Shown: piece by piece, positions 1 through 5,707 of the stretch
How positions within the stretch are numbered: position 1 is the first letter of the stretch
Layout of the letters: each line of letters starts with the position of its first letter
Origin: JARRQJ01 sp963810615
GTDB taxonomy: Bacteria > Pseudomonadota > Gammaproteobacteria > DRLM01
Assembly: GCA_963810615.1 (NCBI GenBank)
Contig: CAWEOA010000005.1
Location: 1 to 7,948, forward strand
Direction: 5' to 3'
DNA: 7,948 nucleotides
The notes under the pieces: model-generated
Told to the model about the DNA's origin: nothing
What the model saw: only the letters and a program-made list of their open reading frames with translations
Database searches by the model: none
Translations under genes and position numbers: made by a program

Positions 1-21
1 GCACCAGTTCAACGGCCGCCG

Positions 22-37
22 GAAAACCCGGGTTTTC
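22..37. terminator. 16-bp palindrome at the 3' end of the TlpA-like gene
   Basis: GAAAACCCGGGTTTTC is a perfect palindrome that overlaps the last base of the TlpA-like stop codon on the minus strand. As RNA it could fold as a 6-bp stem with a CCGG loop. It is placed where a transcription end would be expected, but the only U-run is inside the stem, so termination is a weak inference. Confidence 0.3.
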
Positions 38-639
38 TATTCTTGCTGAAGCATATGTTCCACCAGCGCAAAGGCCTGCGGGCTGTCCCAGCTCTTGATG
101 CCGATCACCCTTCCTGAAATTTTACCGTCGCGTCCGATCAGATAGCTCATGGGCAGCCCCACGACTTCATAACGATTTCGGGCTTTGCCCTCTGGATCCA
201 GCAATATCGGGTAGTTCAAGCCCAGCTTGTCGACAAACGATGCCACTTGTTTGCCGTTGTCCTGGTCTGCGGCGACGGCGACAATCACCAGCCCCTGTTT
301 CCGATAGCGCTCCCAGAGCCGTTGCATGGCGGGCATTTCCTCGCGGCAGGGGGGGCACCAGGTGGCCCAGAAATTGAGCAGGACAACTTTGCCCGCGAAG
401 TCCGTTAAGTCGGCCGTGCCGCCGCCGAGCCGGGTCAAGGAGAAGGGAGGTGCGTTCAGGCGTACTTTGGGCGTGGTCACGCCGAGCGCGGAAAAGGGAT
501 CGGCAGCGGCCGGCGCCGCGGCCATGATCGCCAATACGCATAGCAGATGGAAGATAAAATAAGATTGCCTACGTGCGGTACATTGTCGCGGATGGCGCAT
601 CAGTTGAGTTACCGCGCTTTGTCTTTTCAGAAATTTCAT
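37..639 (-). CDS. TlpA-like periplasmic thiol-disulfide oxidoreductase
   Basis: This is a thioredoxin-fold protein of the TlpA/ResA type, 200 residues. A basic N-terminus (residues 1-25) is followed by a hydrophobic stretch at about 27-46 ending AAAPAAADP, which is either a cleavable signal peptide or a membrane anchor. The active site NFWATWCPPCREEMP gives the redox cysteines C95 and C98, and the cis-proline is P163 in VVGLPMSYLIGRDG. The family reduces or exchanges disulfides in exported proteins, often apocytochromes or copper-site proteins. It is the last gene of a three-gene minus-strand set, 75 bp after the cytochrome lipoprotein gene, so the cytochrome or the barrel protein may be its client (inference). 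The start is the first ATG, with a weak GGGGGTG ahead of it. An internal Met at residue 14 would give a more usual signal peptide. Confidence 0.9.
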   Translation of the reverse strand: MKFLKRQSAVTQLMRHPRQCTARRQSYFIFHLLCVLAIMAAAPAAADPFSALGVTTPKVRLNAPPFSLTRLGGGTADLTDFAGKVVLLNFWATWCPPCREEMPAMQRLWERYRKQGLVIVAVAADQDNGKQVASFVDKLGLNYPILLDPEGKARNRYEVVGLPMSYLIGRDGKISGRVIGIKSWDSPQAFALVEHMLQQE

Positions 640-714
640 CGCACACCCCCGCTATCAAGCCACGCGGTATATCGAATGAAGAGATAATAGCGCCTAGGTG
701 ACTTGCAGGTCGAT

Positions 715-996
715 TTAACGGGCATTGCTTTGCAGGTAATTTAGCAGGGTCTTCTTCTCATCCGGAGAGAAGGCGGCCATATGACGCTCGGCCATGCGTT
801 GTTCCATGAGTGCGAAAAGCCTGCGCCATTCGGCGGCGGTGTTGCGCTTCGGATGGGGTACGGCGTGGCAGGCGCCGCACTTCTCGGCATAGAGCGCCGC
901 GGCCGATGACTGAGGGTCGGGTAGGGGGGGTGGTCCGCCGGCGCAACCGGCAACACTCGCCACGACCATCAGCGCGAACCATGGCATCTTTTTCAC
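715..996 (-). CDS. small c-type cytochrome lipoprotein
   Basis: This 93-residue exported monohaem cytochrome has a lipoprotein signal. The signal ends in VASVAGC, so C18 would be lipidated. A proline-rich linker (PPPLPDP) follows, then one haem-binding motif CGACH at residues 40-44. The stretch after it, HPKRNTAAEW followed by M64, M68 and M73, recalls cytochromes in which a Met after a conserved Trp is the distal haem ligand; I cannot say which Met is used. The start codon is GTG, and AGGAGAG six bases upstream supports it. The gene begins 37 bp after the stop of the outer-membrane protein gene and is followed by the TlpA-like gene. That fits one transcript and a periplasmic electron-transfer or metal-oxidation role. 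The substrate is unknown. Confidence 0.85.
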   Translation of the reverse strand: MKKMPWFALMVVASVAGCAGGPPPLPDPQSSAAALYAEKCGACHAVPHPKRNTAAEWRRLFALMEQRMAERHMAAFSPDEKKTLLNYLQSNAR

Positions 997-1033
997 GGCA
1001 ACTCTCCTGTCATCTTCGCGGTCAGCCTCTCGC

Positions 1034-2206
1034 CTAGAAGCCGAGGCTGCTCTCTCCGGTTTTATGTTTGATATAGCGAACGCTGGCCTTGGTCGGGATC
1101 TCGACGTACCAGGTCAGCATGACGCGATACTTTTCCTTCAGTTGCGGGCCGTTGAGATGTTGATAGACGGGTATCCCGACATTGAAATCGATGATGTGCA
1201 GGGGGGCGGGTTGCCACTGAAAACCGGCCGTTGCCAATATCTTGCGGCCGCCGTAGTTATTCGGGTCCCACAACGGGGTCATAAAGGGAGAGGTGGGATC
1301 GTTCTTGGTCACATGCCCGGAGGCTCCCGTCTTCGATTCGTCCATCTCGCCGTGGATCTTGCCCCAGTAGCTGCCGTTAAGCTGCACCTGGGCCAACAGG
1401 TTGTAGCGGAACTGATACATGTTGTACAGATCGAGACGAAACTCGTTGCCGAGGCGGTAATCCCGGTCGTTGTCATAGAGCCGGGCGGTGTACATGGCGT
1501 TGGCGCCCCACCAGTAGGGCGACTTCGATCCCTGATAGAGGAGCCCGATGGTGGGATCATAGGTGCCGGAACCGAGCTGCATGCCATACGGCAGCTGTTC
1601 GCTTTGTCGCATTGCCAGCGGATGGTTGCTGTTCTTTTCGTCGGTGGAGCCGGTGGGCAGGCTCAAGCCGAATAGCAACGACGCCTGCCGGGTGGGGATC
1701 AGCGGATCGTCGCTGACCAGGAGATACTTGCCCATCAACATGGTGTCGGCGATGCCCGAGGACTCCATGGTGAAACCGCTCTGACCCGTTGTGCTTTGCA
1801 TCATGGGACTGAATTTCATGTCCATGCGGTTGTTCTTGTACATCAGCATCACGGCGCCGAAGAGATCGTCGCTGAAGCTGTAACCGGCGGTGAAATTCAG
1901 CATCGCCATATCCATGGACGTGGGAACGGCCATGAACTTGCCGGTGGGCTGCCCCATCATGACCGGCATGCCCAGTAGGCTGTCGGCGCTGATCGAATCG
2001 CCGCCGTCCGCCAAGCCGTCCATGGACATGAACATGGGGCTGAGCTTGAAGCGAAATTCCTTGGTTTCCGGAATCCCACCACCGGGGATGTTCATCGGCA
2101 TATTGCCGCCGCACTTGGCGCAGCAGAGGCCGATGTAGGCATGCGCGGAAGGAAAGTAGGCGGTGATTAGCAGCGCCGTCATCCAATAGGCAAGTGTTTT
2201 TCTCAT
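1034..2206 (-). CDS. Met-rich outer-membrane beta-barrel protein (putative transporter)
   Basis: This is a 390-residue exported protein. I place the start at ATG 2206, because it gives a clean signal peptide (MRKTLAYWMTALLITAYFPSAHA, cut after AHA). An upstream in-frame ATG at 2299 would add 31 residues, run through a promoter-like palindrome and hide the signal. The mature N-terminus begins YIGLCCAKCGGNMPMN, with a C29-x-x-C32 pair beside methionines. The next ~130 residues are very Met-rich, with clusters such as MFMSMDG, GMPVMMG and SMDMAML. The rest alternates aromatic and polar residues in the manner of an outer-membrane barrel and ends GESSLGF with a terminal Phe. Met and Cys clusters suggest soft-metal (copper) contact, which is inference. 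It is the first gene of the set with the cytochrome and TlpA-like genes. I do not know a characterised homologue. Confidence 0.75.
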   Translation of the reverse strand: MRKTLAYWMTALLITAYFPSAHAYIGLCCAKCGGNMPMNIPGGGIPETKEFRFKLSPMFMSMDGLADGGDSISADSLLGMPVMMGQPTGKFMAVPTSMDMAMLNFTAGYSFSDDLFGAVMLMYKNNRMDMKFSPMMQSTTGQSGFTMESSGIADTMLMGKYLLVSDDPLIPTRQASLLFGLSLPTGSTDEKNSNHPLAMRQSEQLPYGMQLGSGTYDPTIGLLYQGSKSPYWWGANAMYTARLYDNDRDYRLGNEFRLDLYNMYQFRYNLLAQVQLNGSYWGKIHGEMDESKTGASGHVTKNDPTSPFMTPLWDPNNYGGRKILATAGFQWQPAPLHIIDFNVGIPVYQHLNGPQLKEKYRVMLTWYVEIPTKASVRYIKHKTGESSLGF

Positions 2207-2252
2207 GATAAGCCCTGACAAAAAACCAACAAAAAGCATGGGAAAGGCTAAG

Positions 2253-2298
2253 AGTCTAATCGACGATCGTTTGGCTGAGAATGCGACATAATGTCGCA
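2253..2298 (-). promoter_or_regulatory. promoter region of the barrel-cytochrome-TlpA set, with a 17-bp palindrome
   Basis: TGCGACAT-A-ATGTCGCA at 2282-2298 is a perfect inverted repeat with one central base. On the minus strand a loose -10-like TAGACT (2253-2258) lies 34-35 bp downstream of its centre. This is close to the geometry of a class II activator site near -41. The half-site is not the FNR consensus TTGAT; it is nearer in form to other Crp/Fnr-type sites. The binding protein is unknown. The palindrome is directly visible; the promoter assignment is inference. Confidence 0.45.
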
Positions 2299-2321
2299 AG
2301 GATTTTGGTGGGAAATATAAA

Positions 2322-2338
2322 CGAGCCGGGTTGGCTCG
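2322..2338 (+). other. hairpin CGAGCC-GGGTT-GGCTCG
   Basis: A 6-bp perfect stem with a 5-nt loop lies 18 nt upstream of the three-way junction that precedes the IS110 transposase remnant. No T-run follows, so it is not a good terminator. If the leader is a bridge RNA, this would be its 5' stem-loop (inference). Confidence 0.4.
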
Positions 2339-2356
2339 ATCTGAGAATCATCTAGC

Positions 2357-2425
2357 CGGCCTCCCACCGCCATGAGGCGGTGGAGTAAAAGTAAGGTGCG
2401 AACTTTAATTTACTCAAGGAGGCCG
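2357..2425 (+). ncRNA. three-way-junction fold in the IS110 leader, candidate bridge RNA
   Basis: Three perfect helices abut with almost no unpaired bases. P1 pairs CGGCCTCC (2357-2364) with GGAGGCCG (2418-2425). P2 pairs CACCGCC (2365-2371) with GGCGGTG (2376-2382) across an ATGA loop. P3 pairs GAGTAAA (2383-2389) with TTTACTC (2409-2415) around a 19-nt loop. Only A2416 and A2417 are unpaired at the junction, giving 22 Watson-Crick pairs in 69 nt. It sits immediately before the transposase remnant, where IS110-group elements encode the bridge RNA that pairs with target and donor DNA. The 3' strand of P1 contains the Shine-Dalgarno AAGGAGG (2416-2422), so the fold could instead, or also, repress transposase translation. 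The fold is seen directly; the bridge RNA role is inference. Confidence 0.4.
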
Positions 2426-2427
2426 TG

Positions 2428-2914
2428 CTGAAATTCTGTTGCACAGATCTGCATTCAAACAATAGCCATATCAGTGATTTCTGACGAAATGGACAGGAAA
2501 CTTGTCAATCTCCGCTACCCCAACGATCTTGGCAAGATTCTGGCCGTTCTCGCGCCCTACCAGGCCGAGTTGGCCGAGGTGGTGATCGAGTCCACCTACA
2601 ACTGGTACTGGCTGGTGGATGGACTGATGACGGCGGGATACGACGTACGGCTGGCCAACACGGTGGCTTTGAAACGCTACGACGGGCTCAAGCACAGCGG
2701 GGATGAGGAGGGCGCCGCACATCTGGCGCATCTGTCGCGTTTAGGCATCCTGCCCACCGGGTATATCCATCCGCCGGCACACCGCGCGCTACGCGACCTG
2801 GCTCGCAAACGCATTCAACTAGTGAGAAAATCGAGCCTGGCCCCTTTAATCTCAAGGCCCGTGCCCCGGGATTTCGGCTTCAATCCCGTGCCTATTCCCC
2901 GAGTTTTGCAATAA
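2428..2914 (+). pseudogene. IS110-family (DEDD) transposase remnant, frameshifted and truncated
   Basis: The N-terminal RuvC-like half of an IS110 transposase is recognisable. The original start region reads L-K-F-C-C-T-DLHSNNSHIS from 2428 (the codon there is now CTG), preceded by AAGGAGG. DLHSNN carries the first catalytic Asp. Near 2475 the frame shifts by one lost base and continues ISDEMDRKL, then YPNDLGKIL, VVIESTYNWYWLVDGL (catalytic Glu), YDVRLANT, GLKHSGDEEGAAHLAHL and LGILPTGYIHPP up to RDLARKRIQLVRK. In relatives the fourth region reads TDDKSDA; here it is SGDEEGA, so the last Asp has become Gly. Homology stops near 2820, and about 30 unrelated residues lead to the stop at 2914. 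The C-terminal Tnp_20 half with its catalytic Ser is missing (full proteins are about 300-400 residues). The open frame from GTG 2474 is not a genuine start. The gene is inactive. Confidence 0.85.
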
Positions 2915-2956
2915 TATATAGTCAGGTTATGGTGAATCTATGGGCGAGTAGCGCTG
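2905..2956 (+). promoter_or_regulatory. possible fnr promoter and leader
   Basis: Just upstream of the FNR-type gene is an AT-rich run, ATAATATATAGT, containing a plausible -10 element (TATAGT). The sequence next to it is the end of the transposase remnant. The ATG at 2957 has only a weak GGCGAG as ribosome-binding site. No clear -35 and no FNR box (TTGAT-N4-ATCAA) was seen, so autoregulation cannot be argued from sequence. Confidence 0.3.
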
Positions 2957-3705
2957 ATGACGATACAAGAAAAGTTGAGTGAAATACATAGTCTATCGGC
3001 CGCCCGTGTCGCTTGTCGGGATTGCAGCGTGTTCCAGCTGTGCCTGCCGTTGGGAATCAGCGAAGCAGATCTGATGAGGCTAGAAACCATCATCCAGCGG
3101 CGGCGTCCATTGGAACGAAACCAGCACCTCTACCGGATCGGCGACCTCTTTCATTCTATCTACGTGATCCGTTCCGGCTCCGTCAAGACCTATATCCCGA
3201 CCCCCGATGGCGGCGAACAGGTCACCGGTTTTCATCTTCCGGGTGAGATCGTCGGCTTGGACGCCATTGCCAGCGGCAAACATGACTGCTCGGCACGTGC
3301 CCTGGACACGGCCAGCTTCTGTGAGCTGCCCTTCGGCCAGCTTGAAAACCTCGCCGACGAGGTGCGCAGTCTGAGTCGGCGGCTGCTGCGGGTCCTGGGC
3401 CGTGAGATCCATCAGGATCATGAGATGTTGACTATGCTGGGCAAGCCGACCGCAGAGGAGCGCCTGGCCGCATTGCTGGTCAGTTTCAGTTCCGCCTAAA
3501 GCAGCGCGGCTTTTCCAGCAGCGAATTTCGGCTCAGCATGTCGCGGCATGACATTGGCAGCTATTTGGGGCTGGCGGTAGAGACGGTGAGTCGAGTGTTC
3601 TCTCGCTTTCAGCGCCAGGGATTGTTGCGGGTGGAGCGCCGCAACATCATTTTCCACGACCTAGCCGCGTTGCAGGAGCTGGCGGGAGTCAGAACTCCTT
3701 CCTGA
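2957..3705 (+). pseudogene. fnr: FNR-type oxygen-sensing regulator, single frameshift
   Basis: This is a Crp/Fnr-family transcription factor of the true FNR type. Cysteines lie at 20, 23, 29 (ACRDCSVFQLC) and 122 (SFCELPF), the same numbers as the E. coli FNR [4Fe-4S] ligands, so it should sense O2. The cyclic-nucleotide-like barrel spans about residues 45-130 (GEIVGLDAIASG), followed by the dimer helix with RLLRVLGREIHQD. The frame stops at 3499 after LAALLVSFSSA. The family sequence resumes one frame over from about 3490 as FRLKQRGFSSSEFRLSMS and continues through the HTH SYLGLAVETVSRVFSRF to the stop at 3703-3705. One lost base near 3489-3493 explains this. The HTH keeps E-x-x-S-R, the FNR signature for TTGAT half-sites. 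Without the restored frame the product lacks its DNA-binding domain. A sequencing error is possible, since the rest looks undamaged. Confidence 0.9.
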
Positions 3706-3759
3706 ATTATCAATGCGTTCTTCATGGTGTCATATCGAGACGCCAAGGGTTAATGCAGC

Positions 3760-3786
3760 GTCATCCTGGCGAATGCCGGCATCCAG
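3760..3786. repeat. REP-like intergenic palindrome
   Basis: The core CTGGC-GAAT-GCCGG folds into a 5-bp stem (one G.T pair) with a GAAT loop, set between GTCATC and CATCCAG. This closely resembles the dispersed intergenic repeats of the form gtcattc-cggcgaatgccgg-aatccag found in many proteobacteria. Only one copy is in the window, so the repeat nature rests on general knowledge. Confidence 0.5.
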
Positions 3787-3818
3787 AATCGATTACCGCT
3801 GACTTCCGACTCTTCGTT

Positions 3819-3838
3819 CCGTGTTCGCCGGAACACGG
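3819..3838. other. hairpin CCGTGTTC-GCCG-GAACACGG
   Basis: A perfect 8-bp stem with a 4-nt loop lies 33 bp after the REP-like element. No T-run follows on either strand, so a terminator is unlikely. It may be a second part of a compound repeat with the element upstream, or a mark of fnr mRNA processing. No function can be assigned. Confidence 0.45.
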
Positions 3839-3969
3839 TGCGGAAGTGATTGTGCGACAGAATCTGTTTATTTGACCAACGTACTCAACATCATTATTGA
3901 TGCGCCGCGCCTGTCATATCGAGTCATCTTCGGTCAATCATCTCTAATTTTCCCTTATCCCGGGTTTTG

Positions 3970-3984
3970 TTGACATATGTCATT
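3970..3984 (+). promoter_or_regulatory. Crp/Fnr-like palindrome upstream of ompW
   Basis: TTGACATATGTCATT contains the 12-bp palindrome TGACATATGTCA, centred about 95 bp before the ompW start. It is an imperfect FNR-type site (TTGAC rather than TTGAT on the left, GTCAT rather than ATCAA on the right) and is nearer to NNR/DNR-like sites. TTGACA could also serve as a -35 element, but no convincing -10 lies 17 bp downstream. In E. coli ompW is FNR-controlled, which makes a site here plausible. Confidence 0.3.
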
Positions 3985-4071
3985 GCAGCTTCGCTGTCGC
4001 GCACTCAAAGTGAATGGCGTTGTGCAACGGTACTCGGAGCACAGACCAATTACTGACAAGAGGGGGAAGTC

Positions 4072-4758
4072 ATGGGTATTAAAACCACACGATGGGTCGG
4101 TGGCGCAGTGCTGGCATGCGCCTTGATGGGAGCATCCGGGGCCGTCTACGCCTTGGACAAGGGCGACATACTCCTGCGCGTCCGCGCCATTGACGTCATG
4201 CCCAACGACAGCAGCAGTGAGGTCACCTCTGCGGCGGGAGCAGCGGTTCCCGGAGCCGAAGTGAGTGTCAATAGCGCGGCCTCCGTGGAGGCAGACGTCA
4301 GCTACATGTTCACCTCCAATGTCGGTTTAGAACTCATCGCGGCCACCACCAGCCATACCGTCACTGCAACGGAGTGGTGGTTAACGCTCTGGGTCTGAGT
4401 GGCGACGTTATCGGCGTGACGGGTGTATTGCCGCCGACACTCACGCTGCAATATCACTTCCGACCAAGCGCCGAGATACGCCCATACGTCGCCGTTGGGA
4501 TCAACTACACGGTTATTCTATCAAGAAAAGTCAGGCCAACGGAATAGCACTGAAGATCGACAACACAGTGGGTGCCGCTGCCCAGGCCGGTCAGGATTGG
4601 GATATAAACAAAAAGTGGTTTGTAAATCTGGATCTCAAATACATAGACATGAGCACCACCGCAACCTTGTCGGACGCCGCCACTGGAGCCATGCGTATAC
4701 CACCGACGTCAAGATCAATCCCTGGGTGCTGGGGCTTGGGATTGGTACGACGTTCTAA
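4072..4758 (+). pseudogene. ompW: OmpW-family outer-membrane protein, multiple frameshifts
   Basis: Joined across frames this is a full OmpW-type 8-stranded barrel. It has a signal peptide (MGIKTTRWVGGAVLACALMG...VYA), then LDKGDILLRVRAIDVMPND and the strand SVEADVSYMFTSNVGLELIA. The first frame ends at 4398. Coding shifts at about 4375-4380 to a second frame (ALGLSGDVIGVTG, TLQYHFRPSAEIRPYVAVGINYT). It shifts again at about 4515 (FYQEKSGQ), at about 4537 (NGIALKIDNTVGAAAQAGQDW, WFVNLDLKYIDMST) and at about 4694 (YTTDVKINPWVLGLGIGTTF, stop 4756-4758). The terminal Phe needed for barrel assembly is still encoded. A strong ribosome-binding site, AGGGGGAAG (4061-4069), precedes the ATG. Residues between the shifts are well kept, so either the damage is recent or the assembly has indel errors. 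The family forms a small hydrophobic channel and responds to redox or stress. Confidence 0.9.
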
Positions 4759-4762
4759 CGGG

Positions 4763-4781
4763 ATTTGCAGCGATAGCAAAT
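4763..4781. other. weak hairpin between converging ompW and GST-operon ends
   Basis: ATTTGC-agcgata-GCAAAT is a 6-bp perfect stem 4 bp after the ompW stop. The stem is AT-rich and no T-run follows, so termination is only a possibility. The 87 bp between the two converging transcripts contain no better terminator. Confidence 0.25.
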
Positions 4782-4845
4782 ACATCTTCTACTGTTGGTT
4801 ACGCTCGAAATGGAAGCTGGTATTTCAGAAATTCGAGCCGCCCCA

Positions 4846-5196
4846 TTAATCCAGCGTCACGAATATCGAGCGCCGCGGCTTGTTGTTAACGGTACGCGTG
4901 CGGTGGCCGCGGCCGCTGACATCCTCCACCAACAGGATGTCGCCGCCACGGAAACGCCGCTTCTCGCCGCCGCTGGTCTCGATTTCAATCTCACCGTCGA
5001 GCAGCACGATGTATTGGCGCTGCGGCGCGCAGTGCCAGTCGTAATCGTAGTCACTGTCATTCTCGCGGAAGATGATGTTCTTGACGGGGTGGTGTTCCGA
5101 CAAGCGTCCGATGGTGCCACCATCCTTGAGCGGGATATCGATCTCGCCAAAGTGCGAGTCGCCGGCGGCATCCGCGTAGACCCGCGTGACCTTCAA
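4846..5196 (-). CDS. small single-domain cupin protein
   Basis: This 116-residue cytosolic protein has one cupin barrel. The first cupin motif is around DWHCAPQRQYIVLLDGEIEIET (H55, then Q59/Q61 where a His/Glu metal ligand is usual). The second is RFRGGDILLVEDVSGRGHRT (H98). The usual HxH-E triad is not complete, so metal binding is uncertain. The start is TTG at 5196-5194, which overlaps the VOC gene's TGA by 4 bp (TTGA). This is translational coupling and is why a rare start codon is accepted. It is the last gene of the GST-VOC-cupin operon. The substrate is unknown; a sugar, keto acid or aromatic compound processed with the VOC protein is conceivable. No signal peptide is present. Confidence 0.85.
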   Translation of the reverse strand: MKVTRVYADAAGDSHFGEIDIPLKDGGTIGRLSEHHPVKNIIFRENDSDYDYDWHCAPQRQYIVLLDGEIEIETSGGEKRRFRGGDILLVEDVSGRGHRTRTVNNKPRRSIFVTLD

Positions 5197-5681
5197 CGCG
5201 GCGCTCCCTTGCCGGCCTGCCAGCGATCGAGAATAGCGCGCGCCTCGTTGCGTACCGGATCCATGGATTGCGCGTGATGCGGCATCCTCGCCGCCAGCTC
5301 CAGCACGTAACCGTTGGGATCGCGAAAATAGATGGAGTGAATGAAGCCGTGATCGGAGACGCCGCGGGTCTCGATGCCCGCGGCGCGGCCCTTATCGAGC
5401 ATCGGTTGCAGTACCGCCGGATCGACTTCGAGCGCGATGTGCAGGTCGTAGTCGCGCTGCGCTTTGAAATCGAACGGCGTCTCGGGGTCCTCGAAGAACG
5501 CGATGTAGGAGCCGTCGTCAAGTTCGTAGAAAGTATGCAGCACCGAGGTGTTGCGACCGGTCTTGGTTTCTGAAATCTGGATCGAACCGGCCAGGCGCAA
5601 TCCGAGGAAATCCTCGTAGAATCGGCGCGTTTCCTCCGAATCGCGACAACGGTAGGCGCTGTGGTGGAGTTTTCGAATCAT
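5193..5681 (-). CDS. VOC-family protein (glyoxalase/dioxygenase fold)
   Basis: This 162-residue protein has the vicinal-oxygen-chelate fold of two beta-alpha-beta-beta-beta units. The N-terminal unit starts MIRKLHHSAYRCRDSEETRRFYEDFLGL (candidate metal ligand H6 or H7) and runs to GSYIAFFEDPE. The second starts DLHIALEV (H81) and ends IYFRDPNGYVLELAA (E128). A 2-His-1-Glu metal site is therefore plausible. Family members isomerise or lyse glutathione adducts, cleave catechols or bind drugs. Lying 26 bp after a glutathione S-transferase gene, a glutathione-linked lyase or isomerase role is the best guess, but aromatic ring cleavage cannot be excluded. The ATG at 5681 is preceded by AGGGAG. The stop overlaps the start of the cupin gene. 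Confidence 0.88.
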   Translation of the reverse strand: MIRKLHHSAYRCRDSEETRRFYEDFLGLRLAGSIQISETKTGRNTSVLHTFYELDDGSYIAFFEDPETPFDFKAQRDYDLHIALEVDPAVLQPMLDKGRAAGIETRGVSDHGFIHSIYFRDPNGYVLELAARMPHHAQSMDPVRNEARAILDRWQAGKGAPR

Positions 5682-5707
5682 GGCAGTTGCTCCCTCTGTC
5701 TTCCGGC

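Larger units (their letters stand above)
3706..4071. other. intergenic region between fnr and ompW
   Basis: No credible gene is seen in these 366 bp. They hold a REP-like palindrome (3760-3786), an 8-bp hairpin with a GCCG loop (3819-3838), CATCA-TTAT-TGATG (3889-3902), a Crp/Fnr-like palindrome (3970-3984) and the ompW ribosome-binding site (4061-4069). TGTCATATCGAG occurs twice (3728-3739 and 3912-3923). Confidence 0.6.

Noticed and set aside
1064..1675. Plus-strand open frame of 203 codons
   Set aside because: It lies wholly opposite the outer-membrane protein gene. Its composition is that of a GC-driven shadow frame.
2474..2914. Intact short gene starting at GTG 2474
   Set aside because: IS110 homology continues upstream in another frame (DLHSNNSHIS), and the GTG has no ribosome-binding site, so it is a fragment of a broken transposase.
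3724..3735. ATGGTGTCATAT also at 6681-6692, as possible insertion-site duplications
   Set aside because: The 12-bp match has no element ends beside it, and one copy is inside the 3' end of the lipoprotein gene. Chance is the simpler reading.
3889..3902. CATCA-TTAT-TGATG as an FNR box
   Set aside because: The half-sites face the wrong way; an FNR box reads TTGAT-N4-ATCAA.
4423..4849. Two separate small genes after the first ompW frame
   Set aside because: Their readable parts are pieces of OmpW in different frames; the rest of each is nonsense sequence.
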